Shown: positions 1-7,259, counted from the first letter of the stretch. The stretch is 11,702 nucleotides of DNA from Zygnema cylindricum (GCA_037447655.1 JBBHKE010000701.1:1-11702); one strand, 5' to 3'. The notes: generated from the sequence alone by a model not told the origin. Numbers and translations: made by a program.

Positions 1-608
1 GGCTTTCTTATACTCATTGGGTAAAGTTCTCATCAATAACATAGCCTGCTATGGTGGTGAAAAGTCCCTACCTGCACTGGTACTCTGAAGGAACAACCTT
101 TTCATAGCATGGCAATGCTTTGACATACTACAACTAGAATATATAAATTCAAAGATTTTTGTTGCTATATTAGTTTGAACAGTGAGATATAGCTGAACAT
201 GCATAGCATGTACACAAAACTAGATTTGAGAAGCCTTTTTCATCTCAAGGTAAGACATTACCAACTCCTTTGTCATAGTCTGCTTCAAAACATTGAGGCA
301 GTGGAGATTCTTCTTTCTCCAATCCGGTGCAGTCTCATCAGCAGTCCCATCCACAATGGATGACAAGTCCCTCCCATCAAAATAGGAGCTCAACATACCT
401 TTCTAGTATAGTAGTCCGATCCATCAAAGATAGGTAATTTGGGCGGTGGACCCATAAATTGTTGCAGTCATGGGCATTTAGACTCGGTTGTGATCCACTC
501 CCTAGGAGTCACACTTGCACCAGCTGGGATATTCGTCCCTAGAGGAGCAGGTGGAACACTAGAGCTAATTGGAGCACTTGCAGCAGGAGCTGAAGTGTTA
601 TCAGACAT
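1..608 (-). pseudogene. Ty1/copia gag relic, 3' part outside the window
   Basis: Reading down the minus strand from an ATG at 608, the translation opens MSDNTSAPAASAPISSSV. A stop follows at about 470, then KLPIFDGSDYYTRK. After a shift of frame near 400 it continues as MLSSYFDGRDLSSIVDG and then VLKQTMTKELVMSYLEMKKA, stopping at 222-220. A last piece, AMLLMRTLPNEYKKA, reaches base 1. This order (low-complexity N-terminus, LP.FDG.., L.SSY.DG, LKQT.T.EL, L..TLPNEY) is that of the copia gag capsid domain. Family assignment rests on motif recognition. It is dead: at least two early stops, several frameshifts and a poorly readable part at about 50-215. The rest of the element would lie to the left of the window. 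Confidence 0.75.
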
Positions 609-646
609 GTTAGCATTAGCAAACCCAAAGAGGAATACCTATCAGA

Positions 647-658
647 CTAGATCTATAC
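647..658 (-). other. Decayed primer-binding site of the gag element
   Basis: The minus strand reads GTATAGATCTAG, 39 bases upstream of the gag ATG. Plant copia elements commonly start minus-strand synthesis at a site complementary to the 3' end of initiator tRNA-Met, reading TGGTATCAGAGC. The match here (GTAT.AGA.CTAG) needs one deleted and one changed base. The bases just before it are TTACA, a fitting LTR end. Position and order fit, but the match is imperfect. Confidence 0.35.
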
Positions 659-880
659 TGTAAGATATGTATTACAAATGAAAGATGTCTTTCAGCAAAA
701 CAAACATGTTCTACAAGCAAATCAAAGACAATAGACAATCACTTTATATTCCGAACGGTTCGTTCAATTTTGTTAATTGTCCCACAAATCCAAAAGAGTG
801 GTGAAAGCCTACTTCCGAGAGGTGATCAATCTATTGAAATTTAGAATGAGAAGGGTAATGTAATTGGAGAAGGGATTGTA
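659..880 (-). repeat. Possible 5' LTR remnant of the gag element (outer border unknown)
   Basis: If 647-658 is the primer-binding site, the DNA from 659 upward is the end of the 5' LTR in minus orientation. It ends in CA (660-659) and carries a TATAAAG box on the minus strand at 748-742, about 80 bases before the end. No partner LTR is in the window, so the outer border at 880 is arbitrary. No similarity to the other LTRs here was seen by eye. Confidence 0.25.
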
Positions 881-1026
881 ATGTATGCGAGTCATAGTCG
901 GCTCTTATGGAGGAGGCCGAAATCTAGAGTTCCCACCGAGGGAATTTCACACCAAATTTCGGAGTTGAAAGGTGATCTTACCTTATCGCATCATTTGATG
1001 TGTCACACATGCGAGGTCAGTTTGAA

Positions 1027-1438
1027 GAAGAGGATTCGTCATTTTTCGGTGAGGGGTTTCGACCTCGCATCCGGTGAGAAGGTCAACGGGTGCGGAGGAT
1101 GTTGCAATGGACATCAAATTCGGAAATCCCATTCGAATAAAGACATCAAGCATCTAGCACAAAATGCTTTGGAGGTTGTCCACATTGATCTTTGTGGACA
1201 TATTAAACCCGAGACAATTGGAGGTAAAAAGTATATTTTGGTGATTGTTGATGACTTCTCTCGGAAGTCATGGGTGTATTTATTGAAAAATAAATTGGAT
1301 GCATTTGAAAAGTTTAAAGAGTGACATGTTATGGCCGAAAGGCAAATTGATAAGAAGCTTAAGTCGATTCGTGAGACAATGGAGGGGAGTTTGTTATTTT
1401 TTAGGGGTATTGTAAGGAGTGGGGGATAAGACTTAGTG
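1027..1438 (+). pseudogene. Copia integrase N-half relic (element A)
   Basis: Frame 2 carries GFDLASGEKVNGCGGCCNG, like the zinc-binding pre-integrase segment of copia pol. It is followed by LEVVHIDLCGHIKPETIGG and KKYILVIVDDFSRKSWVYLL, which hold the first catalytic Asp (codon 1187-1189). The frame is cut by TGA at 1322-1324, where the family usually has Trp (KEW). Reading goes on as AERQIDKKLKSIR, and a one-base deletion near 1373 moves the second catalytic motif (DNGGEF, 1375-1392) to another frame. A TAG follows at 1402-1404, then GYCKEWGIRLSV. The relic stops exactly at the LTR that begins at 1439. The open frame runs back to 881, but that part shows no convincing family match. The start is therefore approximate. 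Confidence 0.75.
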
Positions 1439-1669
1439 TGTAGACAAAAATTGTCTAGTAACAATATCTAGACGCAAAAAATCCGGGAGATATGTTTCAT
1501 GTCTACATTCATAGGCGGCCGTACACACTAATTTACTCAAAGATAACTATTCAAGTAGATACTGAAAAATCCACACTAAATATACCTAATATTGAATAGT
1601 TGGTGGTCCAAAAATATTCTAAGTCTTAGACTCAAATTACTAAGACTTACCAAAGCTTACTTTTCAATA
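1439..1669 (-). repeat. 3' LTR of element B (231 bp)
   Basis: The LTR starts right after the polypurine tract on the minus strand, with TATTGAAAAG, and ends GTCTACA at 1439. The other copia LTRs here start TGTTGAAATT and TGTAGAAATT, so the terminal TG appears to have become TA, which would impair integration. Its length is much less than the 1-kb LTRs of element C, so it belongs to another family. The second copy is missing. Confidence 0.65.
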
Positions 1670-1677
1670 CTCCCCTT
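1670..1677 (-). other. Polypurine tract of element B
   Basis: The minus strand reads AAGGGGAG directly before the LTR and 14 bases after the RNase H stop. This is the usual place for the plus-strand primer of an LTR retrotransposon. The same eight bases occur before the 3' LTR of element C. Confidence 0.7.
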
Positions 1678-1691
1678 GAGCTTTATAAGAC

Positions 1692-1949
1692 TTACTCACT
1701 TAGACCACATGCTTTTCTGCAGTACTTCAACTTAGGAGATGGAAGAGCTTTTGTCAACATGTCCGCAACCATTTTCTCATCACGCAAATAGCAAAGTTTG
1801 ACCACTTGCAAATAATTTTTCTCGCACCAAATGTAGCCGAAGTCCATATGCTTTCTTTTAAAATGGTGACTTCGGTTTGTAGCCACATAAATGGTTGCCT
1901 GATTGTTGCACCACATTATTTTTGTTCCGTGTTGTGTAAAACCCAGCTG
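1692..1949 (-). pseudogene. Copia RNase H C-terminal fragment (element B)
   Basis: From about 1949 downward the minus strand encodes QLGFTQHGTKIMWCNNQ, then a segment with HHFKRKHMDF, and ends MVADMLTKALPSPKLKYCRK up to a stop at 1694-1692. This is the last third of the copia RNase H domain; the tail .ADMLTK.LP is typical of plant members. The family motif CDNQ reads CNNQ here, so an acidic active-site residue is replaced by Asn. The related sequence of element C (5277-5479) keeps CDNQ. The 5' limit is a junction, not a start codon. Confidence 0.8.
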
Positions 1950-2533
1950 AGGATTGTTTTAGACAATATAAAGCATGGAGCGAAAAACTCCATGAAACTC
2001 CAATCAAGAGAGTAAGGAGTGACAATGGTGGAGAGTATACTTCTAACCAGTTTGAGGATTTTTTGAGGGAAGATGGGGTTCAACACCAAAAGACAGTTCC
2101 AGAAAATCCGGAACAGAATGGGGTAGCTGAAAGGTTAAATAGAACACTAAGTGATAGTGCTAGAAGTATGTTGTCGGATAAGAAGATAGGAAAAAGGTTT
2201 TGGGCAGAAGCAATGAACTGTGCTAATTACCTCAAAAATAGAGTTCTTACTTCAGCTATAAAAGATCAAACACCTTATGAGAGATGGACAGGCCGGAAAC
2301 CAGACATATCTCACTTAAAGGTTTTCGGCAGTCAAGTATTCAGTCTAGATACAGATCGGTCTAATTGGAAGCTAGATCCTAAAGGAAAACCGGGATACTT
2401 ATTAGGATATGATGAGGATGTTAAAGGATATAGAGTTTATGATCTAAAAAGAGAAGATATAATCTTAGTAAAGCATCTAGTAGTTATGGATGAAGGAAAG
2501 TCTGTGACCCCTTCAAATATACAAAGTCAGTAA
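1949..2533 (+). pseudogene. Copia integrase C-terminal half (element C)
   Basis: One uninterrupted frame from the junction at 1949 to TAA at 2531-2533. It opens EDCFRQYKAWSEKL, then RVRSDNGGEYTSNQFEDF with the second catalytic Asp. PENPEQNGVAERLNRTL carries the catalytic Glu of the DDE triad. DKKIGKRFWAEAMNCANYLK and TPYERWTGRKPDISHLKVFG follow. The SH3-like tail has KLDPKGKPGYLLGYDED and KGYRVYDLKRED. The first catalytic Asp lies in the missing part, so this cannot be an active integrase. There is no real start codon. The stop comes from a frameshift near 2510, because the linker continues in another frame as TKSVKIRFESENFDDLE. Confidence 0.9.
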
Positions 2534-3199
2534 AAATCAGATTTGAGTCAGAAAATTTCGATGACTTGGAGCTTCCTAACTATCCAAGTTTTAGAGAAGA
2601 TGGCATTCTTGCAAGTACAAATCAAACCAAAAAGGACTCGGCTGTGGAAACTCTAGTGACAACTCTACCCGAAGCAGAAGACGTGGTGGAAATTGATTCG
2701 GAATCAAGGGATATGGGAGAAGCCGAGATTGTTCGAAAGAATCCACAAGAACCATCTATTCTGTCTTCAGATTTTGAGGGGGGAAGGAGAAGTAGCAAAA
2801 TATTGCAAGAAAAACAGGTTAATAACAAGGTAACAAAACTATCTCATCAAGATGAACCTCAAACTTATGGTGAGGCAATGAATTGTCCAGAGAGAAACTG
2901 GTGGAAGACAGCCTTCAATGAGGAGATGACCTCAATTATGGCAGCCGATACTTAGGAGCTGGTGGATTGTCCACCTAACCGAAAACCAATCAGTTGTAAG
3001 TGGGTTTTCAAATTAAAACTGAACCGAGATAACACAATCGAGCGCTACAAGGCCCGTTTAGTGGCGAAGGAATTTGCACAAAAAGAGGGAAATGACTATA
3101 AGGAAACCTTTGCCTTGGTCGTCAAATTTCCCTCCGTACGCATACATCTCAGCCTGGCAGCAGCGAAAGACATCGAAGTCCACCAGATGGACATCAAGA
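2516..3199 (+). pseudogene. Copia linker and reverse transcriptase N-terminal part (element C)
   Basis: This frame continues the polyprotein after the shift near 2510. About 100 acidic, Ser-rich linker residues lead to the start of the RVT_2-type reverse transcriptase: PERNWWKTAFNEEMTSI, then KPISCKWVFKLKLNRD, RYKARLVAKEFAQKEGNDY and VHQMDIK. A TAG at 2953-2955 sits where the family has the Trp of DTWELVD, a one-base nonsense change. HQMD holds the first catalytic Asp (codon 3190-3192). Two codons later the frame is interrupted at 3199/3200 by the solo LTR, between the Asp and the TAFLNG that completes motif A. The family normally has KGF in place of KEF. Confidence 0.9.
3195..3199. repeat. 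Target site duplication, left copy
   Basis: CAAGA directly precedes the TG that opens the solo LTR. An identical CAAGA follows its terminal CA at 4236-4240. Five bases is the usual copia duplication length. Confidence 0.9.
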
Positions 3200-3249
3200 T
3201 GTTGAAATTAGTAGATTTCTAGAGTATTTTCTAGGTTTAAATATGTTAG

Positions 3250-3256
3250 TATAAAA
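3250..3256 (+). promoter_or_regulatory. TATA box of the solo LTR
   Basis: TATAAAA lies 50 bases from the LTR start, followed by a C/T-rich stretch (3287-3308). The 3' LTR of element C has the same box at the same distance (5542-5548), so it is probably the LTR promoter. The C/T-rich leader fits plant pyrimidine patches near start sites. Confidence 0.5.
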
Positions 3257-3404
3257 CAAAAAGAAAAGAACGGGCAGCCTGCTTCCACCTCCTCTCTCTA
3301 GCCCCCATTTTTGTTCTAGTCACTGAAGGATAGAGAGGGTGGTTAATCCATGGCTGCCTTGTTTCAACAAGCAGTTATTTTTAGTAGGTTACAAAAAATA
3401 GACT

Positions 3405-3487
3405 GGACGAAACCGGGATTTGATCCCAGTACCTTTGGTTCGTCAAGTTGGCCGATACCAGTCAGTTTTATCCTATAAGACTAGGAC
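3405..3487 (-). other. tRNA-like segment in the solo LTR
   Basis: On the minus strand GGATAAAAC (3473-3465) resembles the A-box/D-arm of a tRNA. CTGGG-ATCAAAT-CCCGG (3429-3413) forms a T-arm with 5-bp stem and 7-base loop. Stem pair 2 is a G-U wobble that works only as minus-strand RNA. ATCAAAT differs from the canonical TTCAAAT loop by one base. No acceptor stem could be paired, and 35 bases separate the two blocks. It is unlikely to be a working tRNA. See the equivalent in the 3' LTR. Confidence 0.4.
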
Positions 3488-3770
3488 CTGTGCTACATGC
3501 TATAGTATGTGATGGATATATATTTATTTAGGGAAGAACAAATCCATTTAACGAAAACTATATACGACACGCATAGATACAGTTTTATGAAAATACGAAG
3601 AACGATTCTATTTCAAAACGGATACCACACACTTTCGACAGCGAAACAAATATCGCGCAAGTATTTATAATGGTTAAGAGTGCATCTCGCTACAAATCCA
3701 ACGGCGCACATCATCGCCGAAATTTTGGAGTAGTCACTTTGGCGTTTTGTGACGTGGCATGACCTGGAGC

Positions 3771-3776
3771 CACGTG
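3771..3776. promoter_or_regulatory. G-box in the solo LTR
   Basis: CACGTG, with a further ACGTGGC at 3753-3759 just before it. The block CACGTGG followed by TGACATT recurs at the same relative place in the 3' LTR (6091 onward). G-boxes bind plant bZIP and bHLH factors. A role here is inferred from conservation only. Confidence 0.4.
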
Positions 3777-4235
3777 GAGAGATGACATTCAGTCATGGGA
3801 ATTCCGAGGAATGTACGGACGAGTGAAAAGTAGACACGCGTCCGCTTTATAGCCTTGTTTTACAAAGGTCATACAAAAGGTACACCGGTAGTAGTACTTT
3901 TTGGTACGGTACAGTAATCTGATCGGTCCGTACTTTAGTTGATATAAGTTATTAGATGGAATCAGGACTTAGAAAATTTTGGTAGGCAGTCAACTCTCCC
4001 TTTGAGAGTTTGTACAAATTAGCATTTTTAGTGCCTCATAACTTATCGACTGGTTAGCTTTTTTCAGTGAATCTTTTTCCTACGGACTCATGGGAGTTCA
4101 CGCAAACACACGGGTGCAGTCAAAACTGTCATTTTGCCTTCTAGGACATTAGTGGTTGTGGCTTAAATTGGGTTAGTTAAATACTATCTAGATGCTCCCT
4201 GTATTCTCTGATCCAATGGAGGACACAGAATTGCA

Positions 4236-4240
4236 CAAGA
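4236..4240. repeat. Target site duplication, right copy
   Basis: CAAGA directly after the terminal CA of the solo LTR, identical to 3195-3199. Confidence 0.9.
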
Positions 4241-5479
4241 CAGCCTTTTTGAATGGAGAATTGGAAGGGAGATCTTCATGCGACAACCCGAAGGGTTATG
4301 GAGGAAGGAGAGGAGAGTAAGGTATGCCGGCTGATTAAATCTCTTTATGGTTTGAAACAGGCGCCTCGACAGTGGAATAAGAAGCTTGATGAGTTTCTTA
4401 CCGGTCTGGGATATATCCGAATCAGCTCAGATCACTCAATCTATGTTTTCGAAGATGAGGAAAGTTTTATATTTATTGCAATTTATGTTTATGATTTGAT
4501 TATTTTAAGTAAATCAATGGAAAAAATTAATTAACTGAAAACTGATCTTAAGGGGAGATTTGAAATGAAGGATATGGGGGAAGCAAAACATATTTTGGGA
4601 ATTCAAGTAGAAAGAGACCAAAAAAGAAAGATTATAAGATTGACTCAAAAGGAAGCAATAGGGAACATGCTTGAGAAATTTCAGATGGATAAATCTAATA
4701 GTTGTACAACTCCAATGGAGTTAAAGAAGGGAAGAGAGGGGAGTGAGGAAGAAAGAGTCATAGTCTTAGACGAGGAATTATCCCCTAAAGAACAGAAGTT
4801 CATGCAGACTAATCCTTACAAGCAAGTAATGGGAAGTCTAATCTATTTTATGAATTATACCCGGCCGGATTTTGCTGCAGCTGTAGGAGTGTTGAGTATA
4901 AGTCTAAATGCTCCCACTAAAAGGTATTGGGAGGCAGCTAAGAGATTCCTTAGATATTTGATAGGAACTAGGGATCTATGGTTGCATTTGCGTGGGGAGA
5001 ATACTGACATCACTACTTGGAGTGATGCCAGTTATGGTGATGCTCCGATGAGGAGATGCACTTCTGGATATGTTTTATATGTGGGTGATGGGGCTTGCTG
5101 TTGGAGTAGCAAACAACAAAAAGTTATTGCTCAGTCCACCATGGAGGCTGAGTATATGGCCTCTTGCTCTGCTGTAAAAGAATTGATGTGGGTCAAGTCT
5201 TTGCTTGGTGAGCTTGGTCACCTTAAGAGTGGTGTGCAGAATTTTTTTTGTGATAATCAGGCAGAAATCACTATTTGTGCCAATCCTAAACATCATTTTA
5301 AAGCCAAACACATGGACATTAGACTCAGCTTTGTTAGAGAGAAAGTAGAAAACAAAATAATCAGTTTAGAGTATCGACAAGATAGTGGGATGGTAGCAGA
5401 TATGTTGACCAAACTTGTGCCTTCCGCTAAGCTAATTTTCTACAGGGAGAAGTGTGGTCTGAAATTAAAGATAGACTAG
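4241..5479 (+). pseudogene. Copia reverse transcriptase C-part and RNase H (element C)
   Basis: After the solo LTR the frame resumes with AFLNGELE, then shifts twice (near 4268 and 4296) through EIFMRQPEG. It then runs as KVCRLIKSLYGLKQAPRQWN. The catalytic box reads YVYD (4484-4495) where the family has YVDD, so one active-site Asp is lost. TAA at 4532-4534 is in frame, and the same frame continues LKTDLKGRFEMKDMGEAKHI. GSLIYFMNYTRPDFAAAVGV and YWEAAKRFLRYLIGTRD follow. RNase H has WSDASYGDAPMRRCTSGYV, AQSTMEAEYMASCSAVKELM, FCDNQAE, KHMDI and VADMLTK, with its acidic residues (D, E, D) present. The stop is at 5477-5479. The final 304 codons are open, so RNase H is the best-preserved part of the window. 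Confidence 0.93.
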
Positions 5480-5484
5480 AAAAT

Positions 5485-5492
5485 AAGGGGAG
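5485..5492 (+). other. Polypurine tract of element C
   Basis: AAGGGGAG sits immediately before the TG of the 3' LTR and 5 bases after the pol stop. It primes plus-strand DNA synthesis in LTR elements. It is identical to the tract of element B. Confidence 0.8.
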
Positions 5493-5541
5493 TGTAGAAA
5501 TTAATGGTCCGTTTAAAGTATTTTCTATGTCTAAATAGAAA

Positions 5542-5548
5542 TATAAAA
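5542..5548 (+). promoter_or_regulatory. TATA box of the 3' LTR
   Basis: TATAAAA 49 bases from the LTR start, followed by a C/T-rich run (5559-5590). It is matched by the same box in the solo LTR at 50 bases. A start site near 5575 would leave a very short U3 and nearly 1 kb of R plus U5. Confidence 0.5.
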
Positions 5549-5725
5549 AGAACCCGAGGCAGTCTACCTCTAACTTCTCTCTCCAACTCTCAAACTTGTC
5601 GCAATCATTGAGAAATTGGAGAGGAAGCTAGAACCATGGCTACCTAGGCTATCTAGAGGTTTACTGGAAATATATGTATATTAGTTTATTTACCATTAGG
5701 GGTTTATTTACTAAAAGGATATGTG

Positions 5726-5808
5726 ATGCCTCCAGGATTTGATCCTGGTACCTGCCAGATGGTAAGCAGCCGGTAGCCGGTAGCCTTATCCGTTAAGTCT
5801 AGACCTAG
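5726..5808 (-). other. tRNA-like segment in the 3' LTR
   Basis: The minus strand reads AGACTTAACGGATAAGGC (5800-5783), close to the D-arm of plant tRNA-Arg (GGCC.AATGGATAAGGC type). After 34 bases comes CCAGG-ATCAAAT-CCTGG (5748-5732), a perfect 5-bp stem with 7-base T-loop differing from the canonical TTCAAAT by one base. Compared with the solo LTR, stem pair 3 is A-U here and G-C there, and pair 2 is C-G here and U-G there, so pairing is kept despite changes. AGCCGGT is duplicated in tandem (5768-5786), which lengthens the middle. No acceptor stem pairs. It may be a SINE head or tRNA relic captured by an ancestral LTR. Confidence 0.5.
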
Positions 5809-6089
5809 TGTTACGTACTATATGGTTTGATATTTAATTAAACATTAATACATAGGATAATTCATTTAACTGAAACAATTTATTGGAGACATAGATCCAG
5901 TAATGTAAAAGTACGGATTACGGTACGGATAAGAAATGAATACCGCGCATTTATTTCTTTAGCGAAACGGATACCGCGCATTTATTTATTACGCCTACGA
6001 TTAAATGTGAATTTAATCGGACGGCCGGAATAAATGCCGAGATCGCGGAAGAGGATTTCGGCGGTTTTTGGTCATTGCCACATCGGATG

Positions 6090-6098
6090 ACACGTGGC
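6090..6098. promoter_or_regulatory. G-box/ABRE-like motif in the 3' LTR
   Basis: ACACGTGGC matches the plant ABRE core ACGTGGC inside a G-box. With the following TGACATT it is conserved in the solo LTR (3771 onward). Binding is not shown. Confidence 0.4.
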
Positions 6099-6667
6099 GG
6101 AATGACATTGGATCGGGGCATCTCCGAGGATTAAGGGAGCTAATCCGGATATACTACGTGTCGAAATTTAGGCCATGTCGTACAGTGTCCGTACAGAAAG
6201 TACACCGGCAGCTGCACTTTTGTGTACGAAATTGTAATCTGATTGGCTCCGTACATCAGTAGATAGAGTCTGGGAGAGAGATAAGACTTAGAAAATTAGG
6301 AGATAAGACCCTCTCTTCCAGAGCTTCTTTACAAAAGGTCAACTTTGACCCTCCATAACCCACTGCTCAAGGGAGCAAATTTAGAGATTCTTTTTGCTAT
6401 TGACTCAAGGAAGTCTTGCCTTTGCAGGGTGTGAAGGTGGTCAGAGTTATTGTCTGCCAGGGTGGCAGTTGTTCTTTCTGAAACACAAAGGGGTTAGGGT
6501 TATCCTAGGGGCTTCTTGGAAGTTGTCCTTCTGAGGACTTATGGAGGTCTCAGAGTTTCATCCCACGCTATATCCAGTGAAAAATATAATACAGTATATT
6601 ATAAAGTACTAACGTATAGGGTACTATCAATGTTATCGCGGTAACTTTCTTGCTGATACACAACACT

Positions 6668-6910
6668 AATATATGCAGATATATATACATATGTATATAT
6701 GCATATATATACGTATATATATATATATGTATGTGTATATATATTATATATTATATATTATATGTTATATATTATATATTATATATTATATATTATATGT
6801 TATATATATATATTATATATTATATATTATATATTATATATTATATAAAATATATTATATATTATATAAAATATATTATATATTATATATTATATATTAA
6901 TGTATAATAT
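6668..6910. repeat. TA-rich microsatellite, about 240 bp
   Basis: Almost pure A/T, made of TATAT/TATTATAT units. The first third has a few G and C bases. Near 6835-6885 two copies of a longer unit containing ATTATATAAAATATATTA stand in tandem. The open frames across it are Ile/Tyr repeats with no coding meaning. The bases between 6566 and 6667 are AT-rich and show nothing. Confidence 0.95.
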
Positions 6911-6977
6911 ATCGCATCGGTATGTTCTGAAGGAGCATGACCTCCATCCCTACAGCTCCCCGTACGTCTCCCGCTTA

Positions 6978-7200
6978 TACCTTCCCCCTCCCTACCCTTC
7001 CCTCCCATTTTCTTCCGCTCCCTCCACCTCCCCCTCTCCCCCTCCCCCTCCCCCCTCCCCCCCCCCCCCTCCCCCCCCCCCCCCCCTCCCCCCCCCCCCC
7101 CCTCCCCCCCCTCCCCCCTCCCCTCTCCCCCCCTTCCCTCCCCTTGTCTTCCGCTCCCTCCCCCTCTCCCCCCTCCGTCCCTCTCTCTCTCCCTCCCATC
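6978..7200. repeat. C/T-only tract, about 220 bp
   Basis: The plus strand is nearly pure pyrimidine, mostly C runs of 4 to 14 broken by single T, so the minus strand is G runs separated by A. It starts about 70 bases after the TA tract. Such DNA can form G-quadruplex (minus) or i-motif and triplex (plus) structures. The Pro-rich and Gly-rich frames it opens are artefacts. Confidence 0.95.
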
Positions 7201-7259
7201 GACAACTAATCAAAGAGTAGAATTTCTAATATTACGTCAATGTTTGAAATTGACCTTAG

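Larger units (their letters stand above)
1439..1949 (-). mobile_element. 3' end of a copia element (element B)
   Basis: In minus orientation this stretch has an RNase H tail, stop codon, polypurine tract and LTR in the canonical order for the 3' end of a copia element. Everything upstream of the middle of RNase H is missing. At about 1945-1949 it abuts integrase sequence of element C on the opposite strand, and at 1438 it abuts the integrase of element A. Confidence 0.8.
3200..4235 (+). mobile_element. Solo LTR inserted in the reverse transcriptase (1036 bp)
   Basis: It begins TGTTGAAATTAG and ends GAATTGCA, the TG...CA form of LTRs, and is flanked by CAAGA on both sides. Leaving out the LTR plus one CAAGA brings the two reverse transcriptase parts into the same frame exactly across motif A. 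It is colinear but clearly diverged from the 3' LTR of element C. Shared anchors are TATAAAA (3250/5542), ATGGCT (3350/5636), the tRNA-like T-arm (3413/5732), CACGTGG followed by TGACATT (3771/6091), TACACCGG (3881/6201), GACTTAGAAAATT (3966/6285), and matching ends ATGGAGG....CAGA.TT.CA. No internal retroviral region remains, so it arose by recombination between two LTRs of a full element. Orientation is the same as the host element. Confidence 0.9.
1949..6560 (+). mobile_element. 5'-truncated copia element with nested solo LTR (element C)
   Basis: The order is integrase C-half (1949-2533), linker and reverse transcriptase N-part (2516-3199), a foreign solo LTR (3200-4235), the rest of reverse transcriptase and RNase H (4241-5479), polypurine tract (5485-5492) and 3' LTR (5493-6560). 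This is the copia order (integrase before reverse transcriptase). The 5' LTR, primer site, gag, protease and first half of integrase are absent. The five bases after the LTR are TCCCA, a candidate target duplication whose partner is not in the window. Confidence 0.85.
5493..6560 (+). repeat. 3' LTR of element C (1068 bp)
   Basis: It starts TGTAGAAATTAATGG right after the polypurine tract. The end, GGAGGTCTCAGAGTTTCA, was placed by comparison with the end of the solo LTR (GGAGGACACAGAATTGCA). It carries a TATA box 49 bases in, a C/T-rich leader, a tRNA-like antisense segment, a G-box and the repeated phrase GGATACCGCGCATTTATT (one copy near 5966-5983, a diverged one near 5938). The 5' LTR lies outside or was lost, so the insertion cannot be dated from its own pair. 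Confidence 0.88.

Noticed and set aside
439-663. Open frame of 74 codons on the plus strand
   Set aside because: It is the opposite strand of the gag relic, which has the recognisable motifs.
750-775. Palindrome-like CGAACGGTTCG
   Set aside because: Centre mismatch and no other copy; too short to mean anything alone.
1114-1464. Minus-strand frame of 116 codons
   Set aside because: It lies opposite the integrase relic of element A and shows no domain of its own.
1027-2533. Single copia integrase split by an inserted LTR
   Set aside because: The parts on each side both contain the second catalytic motif with different sequence, so they are from two elements.
3350-3478. 42-codon frame with a good start context (ATGGCTGCC) inside the solo LTR
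   Set aside because: The ATG is conserved in the 3' LTR at 5636, but there the frame stops after three codons.
6650-7220. Ile/Tyr-rich, Pro-rich and Gly-rich frames on both strands
   Set aside because: They are translations of TA and C/T microsatellites.
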